Positions 19,041 to 30,835 of a stretch of 64,000 nt of DNA are shown here, piece after piece. A model generated the notes under the pieces. It saw only the letters and a list, made by a program, of their open reading frames with translations, was not told the origin of the DNA and did not search any database. The DNA is from Ascaphus truei. Its lineage: Eukaryota > Chordata > Amphibia > Anura > Ascaphidae. The position numbers and the translations under genes are program-made. Every line of letters starts with the position of its first letter. Position 1 is the stretch's first letter. The DNA lies in NCBI GenBank assembly GCA_036426205.1, contig CM071568.1:220373889-220437888 (forward strand). Direction: 5' to 3'.

Positions 19041-22000
19041 TAGGTCCAAAATCCAGGTGTACAGTGGCGAGTGCCGCAAAGGACAATGGTGGCACTGCGG
19101 TTTTTGGTACATGGGCAATGGGACCAGGGGACTCCGGAATAGGGACATCAGAAGGGCCGCAGCCAGGTATCCAGTGCATAGTAATAATCCAAGAATACGG
19201 GACACAGGACACTGATTGTTGGACAAAAATGACATTGGGGAATTCGGGGCAGACAATGGCCTTGGTGGAATCAGCCTGTAAAAAGTTGCGAGAGTCTTTA
19301 GCTCCCAAGGAATTCAGGGTGGTGGTTAACGAGGGTATAGGGCGGGCGGGTTCACTGCAAGATATTGGAGCAGTAGTCTTGATACGAACCAGGCTTGTAA
19401 TCCCAAGCAATTCGAGAGAGCTGGTAGTAGTGTTTACGTAATTGTTGGTTGTGGTACATGCAGTTGCAGGATCCGCCTCCTTTGGCCTCTGAAATTTGGG
19501 GGGAATCAAATCCAAAGTTATGGTCTTGGCGAAGGGCATAGTAAGCATCACGGAGACAGTAGGGGACAGCACGTCCAAACCCATAGTGGGGCCATCAAGA
19601 ACAGGGATGGACGCCTCAGGCAAAGCAACGAGGTCCAGCATGAGTGTCCTCGTCCTAGAGAATGAAGACATGCAATCCAGAAAGGGCACTTCAGACACCG
19701 CACAGAAACCTGCGAGTAAAGACTCTGTTTGAAAGGTGAGAAAACAGATCTTATCCGAGAAAGCAGGAAGTCGGGTAAACGGTGTAACAGGCTTAGGAAT
19801 AGAAGTCTTGGGGTTAATGCTGGGTACCTCCAACACAGAGAAGGAAAACAGTGAACTAGAACTAGGCTTGGGGGTGGAGATCCCAGGTACCCAGGTCTCG
19901 CATGATACTGTGGGAGAAGCAATGCGAAATATTACTGTTTTAAACGTAGGGTTCTTAACATCGGTAGCTCCAGGCACCTTCCTGAGAGGTAACCCTAGTT
20001 TAGCGACAGGACAGTCAATAGTAAGTACCCCAAGTATTGTGGGGTCCTTTGAAAAAAGGGACACAGCGGTTATTACTGAAAGTTCCAACTGCGATACCCC
20101 AGAGTTCGTGGTAGTAGACATACTGTACAGTCAGTAGTGGATACCCTGAATACTGTGGGCGAATCAGCGTGAAACAGTATTATTAAAGGAGTGGGCATCC
20201 CAGACTTAAAGTCATCTTTAATCATCCCGGAGGCTGTGGCATGATCCGTGAAAGAAGCTGGGGTAGACTCTCCAATAGAAACAAGGGACATCTTGCTAGT
20301 CACTGAAGTGGGTGATTGAGAACCAGCAGGAACTGAACTAGCTACTGTAATGAAATCAGATGGCATTGCGCTTGTTTCAGAATTGGATCCCTGAGAATCC
20401 CTAATGAGGGCATCAGACTCCATAGGAGACTCAGTGACAGGGGTCTTAGAACCAATTAAAGGAATTGCAGGTATCACAGACTTAATAGGAGAAATACCTT
20501 GCAAAACAGAAATTTTAGTAAAGGTGATAGGCATAACAGATAGGAAAAACAGAAGTAAGCTAGAGAAGGTTGCTTCTACAACGGAAGATTTGGAAGCGGC
20601 AGAGCTTAACTCAGCGGCTGCTGGATAACTTTTAGCTACAGTGAGAAGGGACTGCAGGTTTACAAAATCAGGGATAAGGGAAGTTTCAAACTTGAAAACC
20701 TGATCCTCCAAATAGGAGGGCCCTACCTTTAATTGTACTAAGGGAGCAACAGCAGATACGCTGATCACAGAAGGGGTCACTTGGAAAGGGACATAATATG
20801 TACTGTTCGCTTTAAACCCTAGGATTTGAGAAGAGGAGAACACCGACAGTGCAAATGGGGCAACCACGACTGTGCTGGTCTCTGAAGTGGGTATTTGGGA
20901 AAGCGTGTCTGGGACATCAGAAACGACAACAGATTCCACGAAAAGGGGTCTATGCTCAGAAGCAGGGGTCTCAGCTCTCTGAGTGACAGACGGGGTCAGC
21001 GAAATACCTAGGAGTAGGGATTCTGCGAACAGGTTTAGAGAAACAAACGGCTCCAGAATACTCTTAACTGGAGCCAGTATTATTGCCGAAAGTTCAGAGG
21101 GCGAAGCCCCGAGAATTTTAGCTGAGTCCGGGGACATAAGGGGTTCATCCTCTGAGGCTAAGGAGGTGTCCCTGACTGACGGACTACAGGGATTTACCAA
21201 GGGAGGTTCATAGGGCTGACCTGTAGGGGTTAACATAGGAAAAACCTCAAGGGTTAAATTACTCTGTACCTGAGAATCAGGGAAATAGAAGCTAGTCTCC
21301 GAGAGTGAGGTCATAGGGGGTTCTGCCTCTTGCCCTAGGGACCTAACATTAGACTGCGGAATACTAGGGTTAGCAGTAGGGACCTCACAGAGCAGACTAG
21401 CAGGGGTTCAAACAGAAAAAACCTCGGGAACAGAGCTTAGAATTTTTGGGTTAGAAAAAGAGGGCAAACAGGATTCATTCTCTGGTGCTAGGGAAGACAC
21501 ACTGACCTGGGGACTGCAGGGATTTACAGTGGGGGACTCATAGGCCTGACTAGCAGGGGTTAAGACCGGAATAACCTCAGGGACAGAACTTAGGGAGGTT
21601 AACTCAGGATTAGGGAGCGTGGCAGCTTCTTCCTTAGCGGGCAGCGACAGAGAGATGGTTTGGCCATTCTTAGGAGAGGGAGGTACCCGCACAGGTTTAG
21701 CAACAGGACTGGCAGCATAGGAGATCTGCCAAGCAGCAGCGTAGCTGGCAAGGAGGGGGTCCTGTTCTTTTATGCAAATGTCAAGTGTTAAGGAAAGTAC
21801 ATGGAGTATATCCTGAGATTGAGCCAACATGAGGAGGGCGCCCTGTTGTTCTAGATGAATGTCCAGTGATGAGGCCAGGGCATAGAGTGCCTCTTGGGCG
21901 TCGGCCAGTTCCATAGGGTACACGTTATCCCAGGTTAAAGGGAAATCAGGGGAGCGTATACAATCGGCTAGAGACTGTTTTAAGTCCTGGATGCAGCAAG

Positions 22001-22541
22001 CCTTAAGAAAGAGATCACAACGGCATTGTCTTTGCAAAGGGGTTAAACCTTCATACGTATACAGGCCCTCAATCAAGGCTATTATTTCACACAGATACTG
22101 GCCATCATAGTGGGACTGGTACGCAGGCCGGGACATAACTTCAGTTGGAAAATTGCCTACCCCCGCCACGGCGCGGTCCGGTTTTTGTTGGCCGAGCATA
22201 CTGTTACGCCGATGCTCGCCACAAACCGGGACCGGACCGCGGGGCTGAGGTGGTGTTACATTATCACCGACCTTAGTCCGCGCAGACTGATCCGGAGTGC
22301 GCAGTTCGTAGTCGTACATCGCAGGGTCAGGATTGGAGAAGGCAGCATCGTCGTTATTGAAGCCAAAGTCGGGGTAGGAGAAGACAGGACAATCGATGGC
22401 CGAAGCAGGGTCAGGATAGAAGACATCCGGGTGGTCGTAGTCGTAGCAAGGAATCGGCAACAAGCAGACAGGAGTTCCCCGCTTCAGCTTAGGAGCGTGA
22501 GCGCGGGAGTTGCTTCTGCGCGTGGAGCGGCCTCGGCCCAT
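18943..22541 (-). pseudogene. Long Ser/Thr/Pro-rich ORF of the LTR element, function unknown
   Basis: One frame runs from ATG 22541 to 20073, broken only by a TGA at 21408-21410; near 20120 it shifts by one and continues to 18943, about 1190 codons in all. The N-terminus is Arg-rich (MGRGRSTRRSNSRAHAPKLK). Residues about 160-290 form a Leu/Ala-rich, probably helical block (LADAQEALYALASSLDIHL, SQDILHVLSLTLDICI). The rest is low-complexity with a recurring PEV.PVLTPA...YE.P..NPCSP unit of about 60-95 residues; the nonsense codon falls on a Leu of that unit. No zinc knuckle, protease or RT motif is seen. By position it could be Gag-like, but I do not recognise the family. So few breaks over 3.6 kb suggest recent activity. 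Confidence 0.6.
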
Positions 22542-22740
22542 GACGCCGATCTCAGCAGGAGGAGACAGCAGGCTGACCGAAGTTCACCACAGGGCAGCGT
22601 CGGGGAGAACCAACGCTTCAGCGCAGAAGTCCAAGGCAGGCCACTGCAAGGGGATAGCAGCAGGCCGCAGGAAAGGAAGGGTAGCCACTGCTAGGAGGGA
22701 ATGCAGCAGGTACCGGTGCTGGCAACACGCTTCAGCACAG

Positions 22741-23059
22741 GAGAAAGAACAGGCCTCTGGATACTCAGGAACTTGGAAGGTAAGAACGCTAGAAGAGAGG
22801 CCAGGGGCGGTTTGTGGCAGAGACTGTAACGTTCCAGGTAGGAGATTATGCTCGGCACTGTTTCAGTGCCAATGCCCAGGATATAAAGGGCGGAGATCCA
22901 ATCACAGGAGGAGGGTGTGTGAGTATTCCTCCAATGATGTAGCACAGGGCAGAAGCTGCAATGAGAAGCAGCACATGTGCCATAGATTGCCAGAGGAAAC
23001 TTTTGCAACTGCAGAAGTCTGCAAAAGCTATAATGAAAGCCAGGAGTGGATTCTTTACA
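22741..23059 (-). repeat. 5' LTR
   Basis: This is the intact LTR copy: TGTAAAGAATCC at its start (minus strand, 23059), TATA-like CTTTATATCC near 22880, and shared sequence with the split 3' LTR to GTTCTTTCTC at 22741. The leader between it and the ORF (22542-22740) contains short repeated GGCAG / GCAGCAGG motifs. No primer-binding site was recognised. Confidence 0.75.
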
Positions 23060-24120
23060 GGAATCTGATTGAAACGCATTTTTTCTAATCTTTTGAGCTA
23101 AAGCCTGAAACGTTGGAGAGAGGATTTTGGATGCACCGGGGGAGTTGAAGCTAGGTGCGGGTTAAAGTGTCTGTTTTGTCTCTTGAAACAACCAAATTGA
23201 AGAGAGGCAAAGATACAAGAGATTGTTGCACTTTGTGGAATTTTATTAAAGATGATCAGAGTTTCAGAGAGAGCTGTCCATAATATTTCTTTACTTTTGT
23301 TGTTTTTACTTTTAAACTATCAGCTTTACTATTCTAATAATGTGAAATTCTTATAAATGTTTCTTAACTTTTACTTTCTAAATGATTGTATTTCACGCTT
23401 GTTGGGCACAGCATATATACATAGATAAATTTAGTGTAGATAGAAATATTGTGGACAGCACTCTCTGAAACTTTGATGACCTTTAATAAGATTCCGCACA
23501 GTGCAGCAATCTCTTGTTCTGAAATTCCATTTCCTGTTGATTGACATGCAGGCTATTGCGTTCCATACCCGCGCTTGCGCAACAAGGCAAAAGACACAAG
23601 GCCTGCATTGAGCATTTCAATAAGTACAATGTCACAACCTTTAAAAAATGTTTTTAAATTTTTTTTAAAAATATTAAATAAGCGGAGAATAAATTTGAGC
23701 ATTTAGAGAAAACATCTCATGTACTGAATAATTGGATAAATAAAAAAATATTTTTCCCAACTTTTTTAAATTGAACATTTTTAAACATATTGTGGGCATG
23801 ATTTACCACAGTCAACGCCAATGGCTTTATTTTTAAATGCTTTTTCTATTCAAATGTCATGTGTTTTATCTTGTGGCTCTTTTTTTTTAGGTTGCCCATT
23901 CATTGCCATTGTGGCAAGCCATGCCCATATTGTGGGCATGGTTCACCACTGTGACAATCAATGGGTAGAGGGGGTGGGGGTGGTTATGCAAGATAGGGTG
24001 GTAAGGCCTCCTGGGTGGGTAGAGGAGGAGGGGGTTTAACCCCTTACTTACCATAGCAATTACTAACAGCTAAAGTGATTAAGAGGTTAGTGGCTAGTAG
24101 TTTGTTTTTTTATTTTAATG
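23060..24120. other. AT-rich repeat DNA, no gene
   Basis: It contains TGTGGGCATG-type repeats (about 23790 and 23930) and a CTGAAACGTTGGAG motif near 23105. The ORFs here are short and unrecognised. Confidence 0.4.
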
Positions 24121-24167
24121 TTAATGCCCAAGGAGGACGAGTGTTTAATTTTTAAAGGGAACATGCG

Positions 24168-24303
24168 CTATTATCCATATGTGGATAATAGAAACTTTGC
24201 GCATTACAGTGTTTGTTGGGGGTGGGGGGGAAGAGAGAGTGTATTGCACTGTAATAGTTTTTTGAATGGGAAAAAGCGCTATTAGCCATCTTTGGCTAAT
24301 AGC
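24168..24303 (+). repeat. Two related hairpins with a compensatory change
   Basis: CTATTATCCA-TATG-TGGATAATAG (24168-24191) and GCTATTAGCCA-TCTT-TGGCTAATAGC (24278-24303) are perfect stem-loops of the same design. Where the first has a T-A pair the second has G-C, so pairing is kept. They lie in an otherwise unclassified repeat block (24121-25290). Confidence 0.7.
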
Positions 24304-24389
24304 ACTTTTACCCATTCCAGTGTGGTGTTGGTGGTGAAGGTGGTAGTTGCCCCAGGATAGCACTTAGGCCTCGCAGGAGGGTAGCGCGA

Positions 24390-25290
24390 GGCGTTAAGCC
24401 TTTCATTACCTTATCAGCTTTAACCACTAAGGTAATGAAGGGGTTAACTTGTACTGCAACCCTCCCAAACGGTCTGTACACCCAGCCTGGGGCAACTACC
24501 ACCTTCACCCACCCCCTGTACCAACAACAAATCAGTTCCTGCAATTTAACCCTTACAATACCTTAGTGGTTAGCAGCTAAGGCAATTAAACTTGCTGTAA
24601 TTTTATTTTTATTACATAGGATTGAATCCGGGGTTCTCCGGAGCTAAAATGAATGTGGGTCAGATCCGGAGACCCCCAGTTTCAATCCTATTCAGTAAAA
24701 ATAAAAGAAACTCCTTGATAAGCAAATCGTGATTCTGATCTCGCCACCCTTTAGATTGCAAGAAAAGAATGCAAAGTTTTATAGTACGATATGTGGAGTT
24801 TAGTGAATAGCAAAAAAAATGCGAGTTTGGGCATTTTTTCAACTACCGCACTACCTGGTATAGCTAGAGTGTTATAGCTCGGTAAAACACAGTTTTAGCT
24901 TTGTGAATAGCTACACATGAAATATCGCTCAAAAAGGGCACTTAACCAGCATTAATGCACTTATCGAATTGTAGTGAATAGGCCCTTTAGATGGATACAA
25001 CTGGAAAGACTCACAGTTCTTTTATTAATGCAATGAAAGAAATACTATTGTGAGATTCTTTTATTTTTATTGTCTAATAAACTGTGTTGAAATACTTTTC
25101 GACCGCTTTTCCTTACATGGTGAATGCTGTTTTTGTCTAGCGACACTATAGTGCCCTCAAAGAACCATCTGAAAGAAAGAAGAGGATTTATTTTAAGGCA
25201 ACAACCAAGAAAAATACAATATCAATGCATCTCTTACCACTGGTCTGTATAAGAAGAATCCTATTTCAACAATATTACTGAACACTATAT
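24390..25290. other. Hairpin-rich repeat block, no gene
   Basis: CATTACCTTATCAGCTTTAACC and its near-complement form a hairpin at about 24400-24435, and AATAGGATTGAA..CCGGAG arms pair across 24610-24715. GGTAGTTGCCCC / GGGGCAACTACC flank 24340-24500. This looks like a palindromic transposon family, but I could not fix its ends. Confidence 0.4.
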
Positions 25291-25524
25291 TTTTTCTTTA
25301 ACTTTTTTTCATACACCTGTGGAGTTTTATATACAGACACAAACAATCCTCTGTGCAGGTCTGCTTTTTAGAAACCCTTTTGTTGTACTGTATTTGCAAT
25401 GCAGATATACTTCCTCTTGCTGAACATCTCACGTGGGGAGATCCAGTCCACATGCTTATGTGGCATCTTTTTCCCCATCCTAAGTGAGATAGTGTCGCTA
25501 CCGGTGTAATCTGGGCTGCGTACA

Positions 25525-26060
25525 CAGTCCCCTGGACCTCCTCAGAAAACTAAAAGTTATTTACATGTACGTGTTCATAGTTGAAACAGAAATATGTCTC
25601 TGGGTCCTGCTGCAAAAGCCTGTCCTTATGAATGTAGATCTCAGCAGCGCCCCCATCTGTGGCACCTTTTTCCCCATCCTAAGTGAGATATTGTCGCTAC
25701 CGGTGTATTCTGGTGCTGGTGCGTACCTCTGAGGTGGAACAGGAGGCCGGAGATCTCCACAATGGTATGGGGAGTGCATCAGGACAGGCTATACGAACGG
25801 TTCCTCGTCAGTGGCAGCGCCTCCAGCCCAAGAGGATCCTGGTGCGGCCAGTATGGACCTCAGGGGCACTTCTTCTTGGGTTGGCATATTTCAATCAACA
25901 CACCAGAGTTGGTATGACTGGGGTCTATAGAACACAGTACGATACACAGGATATAGTGCAGGTCAGTTCCCTGAAGTCAAGTACTCAGGGCTTGAGGCCT
26001 GAAGCACCCCTCCTAAGCACACCTTACCCCCTAACAGGGCAAGGCCTCAGCCTACTCCTT
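25525..26060. repeat. Long direct repeat, copy 1 (~530 bp)
   Basis: From CCTGGACCTCCTCAGAA to CAGCCTACTCCTT this segment is repeated at 27345-27868 with scattered differences. A shorter third copy of CCCCATCCTAAGTGAGATA..GTCGCTACCGGTGTA lies at 25468-25515. The spacing resembles an LTR pair around a 1.3-kb interior, but no TG..CA ends or polypurine tract fit, so the type is open. Confidence 0.6.
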
Positions 26061-26365
26061 CATGGCTGGGATGGGTGAGAGAGCAGAAGGGAACTCACAC
26101 CGGTCGGTTGGACTCAGCTGCGTTCAATGGAAAGGCTTCTCCCGCAAGGCTGGAGAGACCAGTGACCTCAGTTCCCAGGGCTTCCCGCAACCCCGCCCCA
26201 TACTTAGAGACCTGCGGTTCCCACATCAGATGTCGGGACCAACCAGGTGCTGGAGAATGATCCAGAAATCAGCCGAGGGGCCTCGGAGGGCTGTCTAGCC
26301 ATTTCCACTAGTCATTGGAGGAACCCTTTGGTATCAGGAAATCTCCTGGTGTTCGGTAGGGTCTT

Positions 26366-26911
26366 TTATGTCTCCACTCCAGGGCCCTGGAAACAGAGGT
26401 ACGGTGGAATACATTCTGAGCAACAGGAAGCAAATCCCAGTGCAGGTCCTACTCGCTCACATGACAGGCAGACCACCCGGAGTGAGTTATCCCCATCGTG
26501 GGGTAGAAGTAGCAGCAACCCTCCAGGGAGAACAAAGTGAGTGCCCTTTTCTTCTTCGGTCATCCAAGTTGATTGGGGAGGGAGCGAGTAGTTGTACCAC
26601 ATGTGTCTGTGGCTAAGTCTCCACATCCGCAGCTCGATAGCAGATAGATAAGCCCTCAGCTCCTCCCTCTGGTTTTGAGATAGTATACTGTAGAGAACAG
26701 GGAGGGACTTGGCATTCACGCCAATCCCGAATAATTCTGCCAGAAGGGCGTGGCCAGGCTTCATGCCAAACCCAGAGATTTGCAGATAAAGTCTTGCAAC
26801 TTTGCACAAGTTGCCATGCGGTCTCCCGTTTTCAGCGGGAACCACCATTTTACATGGTAAAAGTACTTTATGCAGCTTCCTTTTCGGGGGCCGCGTTGTG
26901 CGCTGCTGCAA
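26366..26911 (-). CDS. Unrecognised 181-codon frame between the direct repeats
   Basis: The frame begins MQQRTTRPPKRKLHK after a possible upstream extension and includes SQNQREELRAYLSAIELRM, then ends with a Cys-containing tail. I recognise no domain. It lies in the interior of the putative direct-repeat element and could be a Gag remnant, or simply a chance frame in GC-rich DNA. Confidence 0.2.
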   Translation of the reverse strand: MQQRTTRPPKRKLHKVLLPCKMVVPAENGRPHGNLCKVARLYLQISGFGMKPGHALLAELFGIGVNAKSLPVLYSILSQNQREELRAYLSAIELRMWRLSHRHMWYNYSLPPQSTWMTEEEKGTHFVLPGGLLLLLPHDGDNSLRVVCLSCERVGPALGFASCCSECIPPYLCFQGPGVET

Positions 26912-26999
26912 CTCCTCAAACAGAGGTCTTGGTCACCCACGGATCGGGTGCCCCGCCTCAGATACCTGCTCCCTCACACAGAATAGGGTAGCTGGGTAG

Positions 27000-27240
27000 G
27001 CTGTAGTCTCCCGGGGAGCGCATCAGGAAACTACTCCCACACTTCTTCTTAGGGTAGCACGGTTGGGCAACAGTCTCCCCGGTGACGCATCAGGGAACTA
27101 CCCCCACTCTTCTTCATAGTGTAGCAAAGTACGGCTCACAGCTCCACCGGGGAACACTATGGGTACCTCTCCCACACCACTTTTTAGTGTAGCACCATGG
27201 ACGGCAGCCCCTCGCTAAGGGGACCGCCATAGTATTATGC
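27000..27240 (+). repeat. Imperfect ~75-bp tandem repeats
   Basis: Three units share GTAGCAC..GG...CAGTCTCC.CGG.G..GCATCAGG.AACTAC.CCCAC and similar words at about 27010, 27055 and 27120. No coding meaning is evident. Confidence 0.55.
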
Positions 27241-27344
27241 AGCTCTTTAAGCAGAGGATCTTGGCTACTTGCAGAGCAAGCGCACCTCCTAAGATGCCTG
27301 CCAGCGTATACAGAATACAAGATGGAACAGGGTGGCAAACAGAG

Positions 27345-27868
27345 TCCCTGGACCTCCTCAGAACACTAAAAGTTATTTACACGTACATGTCCATAGTTGA
27401 AACAGAAATATGTCTCTGGGTCCTGCTGTAAAAGCCTGTCCTGATGAATGTAAATCTCAGCAGCGCCTCCATCTGTGGCACCTTTTTCCCCATCCTAAGT
27501 GAAATAGTGTCGCTACCGGTGTATTGTGGTGCTGGTGCGTACTTGCGAGGAGGCCAGAGACCTCTGCGATGGTATGAGGAGTGCACCAGGACAGGTTATA
27601 CGAACAGTTCCTCATCAGTGGCAGCGCCTCCAGCCCAAGAGGATCCTGGTGCAGCCAGGATGGACCTCGGGGGCACTTCTTCTTGGGTTGGCATATTTCA
27701 ATCAGCACACCAGAGTTGGTATAACTGGGGTTTATTGAACACAGCAGGATACACAGGATACAGTGCAGGTCATTTCCCTGAAGTCAAGTATCTAGGACTT
27801 GAGACCCGAAGCAACCCTCCTAAGCACACCTTACCCCTTAACAGGGCAAGGCCTCAGCCTACTCCTTT
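27345..27868. repeat. Long direct repeat, copy 2
   Basis: This is the second copy of the 25525-26060 segment. The two copies diverge immediately after CAGCCTACTCCTT. From here to about 28150 the DNA has no recognised gene. Confidence 0.6.
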
Positions 27869-28159
27869 TCAGGAGAGACTCCCTGCTGCATCCTCATATC
27901 ATGGAGGGCAGACCAGAACTACTCCCAGAATACACTTATGCTAAGTCTAGAGGGAAACCCCCTCCTAACTTGGGGAGTGGCTTGCCTACAGTCATAGACC
28001 ACCCTTACAATAACAGGCTATTCCTGAACTTTATTGATAACACACACAAAACAATATAACAGACCCAGCAGGAATTACTCCCAACACTGCCCACTCTTTA
28101 CTGGGACTTACAGTGTCAGAGGGGCCAGAGAATCAGTAGTTCAAGGGGACTTGGCTACA

Positions 28160-29190
28160 CTTAGAAAGAAAAATATGAAAAAAGTAGGCGGGTGCACCGA
28201 GGTGAGTACAATTATTACATTTATCAGATAAAAGAAGATATCCAAATGTACAATATAGAAAACATTGGAATATTCATAGGGGTCAGTAATAGGGGTGCTG
28301 GAAGATGATTCAAGCAGTGTCCAACTAGCAAGGACGCTCCTACAGGTCCACAAAGTACTTGAGCCTCGCTCACAAACGGGAAGTGAATTCAGATATGGCT
28401 CGACCAAGCCCGTTTTAGTGTTTCGTCGGGGTTTGAGCCATAGAGACTTCCTCCAAAACATATATACAAAGCCCTACACAATCATTTGCTAACACATAAC
28501 ACTATCGATAAACATTAAAGCTCTAAAAAAAGGGAGATAGGGAAGGAAGGGGAAAGCACAATTACATTCTAATGTACATAAAAACATATCAAGGATGTAT
28601 ACTAAAAATAAGTGAATAGGTACATATCTATATTATACAGCTGTGATACTGTATATCTACTTGAATAAATCATTAAATATTAAATATGACCATCTTAAAT
28701 GTATGCATTAGAATAGATGACAAACCAGAAAAAAATAATAGGATAATAGAGAGGGTATATACAAATATATTTCATGTAATCAATTATTTGTGGTGTGTAA
28801 ATATATTCATGTAAATGTAATTAAATGATGAAGATTTATCAACTATTAATACAATTCATAATAGATTAGGTGTAAAAAAATAACTTGGTATAAAGAAGAC
28901 ATATTTATCTAAATGTAATATTGTGATAAAAATCATCTATTTATAAATAGAACACTAACACAGTTAGTGTTTGAAAAACTAGTATTAAAAAAATTATTAG
29001 AGCTGCTCATCTTTTTATTTACAATACATAGTCTTCAATACACACTTAATAATTAATTATACACATATCAATATGTATATAAATAGACAAATACATAACA
29101 ATGTGATACAGAATAAAAACTAATGATACAAAACCACATAGAACATATGACATAAAACCAAAACACTATCTCCAAAAACATAAAAGCATG
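28160..29190. other. AT-rich PLE-tail-like region
   Basis: There is no coding frame. It contains a degenerate hammerhead-like motif and lies on the 3' side of the minus-strand PLE relic at 29200-29542, so it is probably that element's untranslated or terminal-repeat region. Confidence 0.35.
28410..28455 (-). ncRNA. Degenerate hammerhead-like motif
   Basis: On the minus strand TGGAGGA, an extra A, GTC...GAC and GAAAC follow the order of the better copies, but the start of the core is mutated and stem III is lost. It is probably a relic. Confidence 0.25.
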
Positions 29191-29199
29191 TATCATACA

Positions 29200-29542
29200 T
29201 CACTTGGGAACTCGATAACAAAAGCTAAGTCCTCCGAAAAGGAACATTTCAATCTGATTATGTAAACCCATAGGGTGTTTGATTTTCAGAGTATAAATCC
29301 CAAACTGTTCCTTTCTGGTTATATTGAGATCTCTATCTCCACCTCCAGCACCATGTAGATAGAATATGGTTAATATTGAAAAATTGTAAAGAGTTAGGGT
29401 TACTTTGACATACATATAAAAAATGAAATAATAAATAACTCAATGTTTTACTTTGAGAGATCAGTCTGGAAATATTTGTTATATTATTTATGTGTTCAAA
29501 TTGATGTATTCTGAGACATCTTTCAATTGACTTACTGCACAT
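29200..29542 (-). pseudogene. PLE GIY-YIG endonuclease C-terminus, relic
   Basis: Minus-strand frames encode a RIHQFEHINNITNI block, QSNPNSLQFFNINHI, then GGGDRDLNITRKEQFGIYTL and KIKHPMGLHNQIEM. These correspond to the end of the PLE GIY-YIG domain, as in 31515-31817 (RKGNWDKHLMQRECQWIFTL, QTLQPNGLNEG). Frameshifts separate the parts. In active PLEs this domain nicks the target DNA to prime reverse transcription. Confidence 0.55.
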
Positions 29543-29651
29543 ATGCTATTAAGTATTCTATACTCATTTACAAAAACATGTGGAGTACTGCCGCTCTCCT
29601 AAAGAGTATAAGAAATATACATATATAGGGTGCATACGGGAGTAGTATTAA

Positions 29652-30835
29652 TACAAGGGAAAAGAGGTTAACAGGATAACCAAAAGCAACCTATGTGCAC
29701 TCACTATAGACATTAAAGGGCTAGGAAGTATTCAATCCTAGGGAATGATCCCTATATAGCCACTCACTAATATAAATAAAATCCTTTATTTAACATATAT
29801 ACAAAAAGATAACGTGTCTTGGATAAAAATGACAGGGATTTATCGCAAGAGTGGAGGTAACCTTTACATCTATATCTGACAAAAGGTCTGTCTAATCCTT
29901 TATATTGTAGCAGAGGACATGGGACAAGGAGGGTAAACCACCAAATATCATGTGTAAACCCAAAATCTCAAGACTCAAAAGCACACCTCTAAGGGCATAT
30001 ATAGTCACTTAATAGTGATTGTATATATTGAGTCTCTGGGAGTCACCTTAATACACTTCTCAGTGTTATAGTTGGCTAATACACATATCATATGTATGCA
30101 ATAGAGCTGCTAGTGACCTGATTGTTATAGTTGTTAACACATATCCTCATTATATTACTTAGACATTTGTCTGTGAGGAGTAATATCACAACGTTCACTC
30201 TTATACCACTGCACACATTTTTAAGCCAACACTGATAGAAGATGATATACAGTAAAGAGTATGTGTGTCACAACACTTCCATCGTAAGTGTATATAGTAT
30301 ATAGCAGTCGCATACAGGAATAAGCAAGTAGGCGGATCTTTAAGCCACTAGCATATAATTCCAGATGGATATGACCTGGTATGACTGGTATGACTGCAGT
30401 GCTCCTGTGTGCTCCTTCTCACGAATCCACACGTGTGCTCCTTGATGGCGTCATCACTGTGACGTCACTAAAAACTGACGTACGTTTCGCGCCCGCACGG
30501 CGCTTTGTCATGGTGTAAGGAGTGGTATTCAACCACTCCTGTAGCATCTTATCTGTGTGGCTGGGGGTGTGTTCACATAGTACTCCAGCCAATCACAGCA
30601 AAGATGAACGGCACAGACCTCACAGTATGACTCACACACATATATCTTTGGTATTAACCTCTTGTGAGCCTGTGATGGTCTGTGTTTTTGTAATGATATT
30701 TTTATGTTAATCCCTTTTCTTTTGTGTGTACATGTTAGGGATCTATCAGTATCTTTGTGATACTGCATATGAAACAGAAGTATTTTGCCACTTGATTAGG
30801 GTGAATGCCTGCAAGCATATACTACACAGGGGTAG
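29652..30835. repeat. Left arm of a 1.18-kb inverted repeat (PLE terminal repeat)
   Basis: It is the reverse complement of 32494-34007 once the Tigger insertion there is removed (1184 versus 1181 bp). The arms flank a PLE endonuclease relic. Inverted or direct terminal repeats are characteristic of Penelope elements. No coding frame is present; a hammerhead-like motif lies at 30476-30520. Confidence 0.8.
30476..30520 (-). ncRNA. Hammerhead-like motif in the left arm
   Basis: Minus strand: ATGACAA core (positions 3 and 8 both A), an extra A, stem II GCGCC with GGCGC around GTGCG, GAAA, and a self-complementary ACGTACGT stem III ending in GUC. The altered core suggests it is inactive. Confidence 0.35.

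Larger units (their letters stand above)
17168..23059 (-). mobile_element. Non-autonomous LTR retrotransposon with one long ORF
   Basis: Two ~320-bp LTRs bound the element on the minus strand: the 5' LTR (22741-23059) begins TGTAAAGAATCC and the 3' LTR (18809 leftward, split) begins TGTAAGGAATCC. Each has a TATA box (CTTTATATCC). A C-run at 18813-18828 is the polypurine tract on the minus strand. The interior holds a single long ORF and no protease, RT or integrase. The 3' LTR is interrupted by a 1303-bp insertion and ends at 17168 beside a transposon fragment. The tract-to-LTR junction resembles that of the Gypsy copy at 13364-13380, hinting at mobilisation by Gypsy enzymes (inference). Confidence 0.7.

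Noticed and set aside
19013..20137. Plus-strand ORFs opposite the long minus-strand frame
   Set aside because: They are mirror frames of a biased coding sequence; the minus strand carries the longer, repeat-structured frame and LTR orientation.
23050..23120. CTGATTGAAACGC and CTGAAACGTTGG as a ribozyme
   Set aside because: The core GA is missing and no stem II can be drawn.
30522..30768. ORFs in the PLE arms
   Set aside because: They recur as a mirror pair at 32561-32818 because the arms are inverted copies; no domain is seen.
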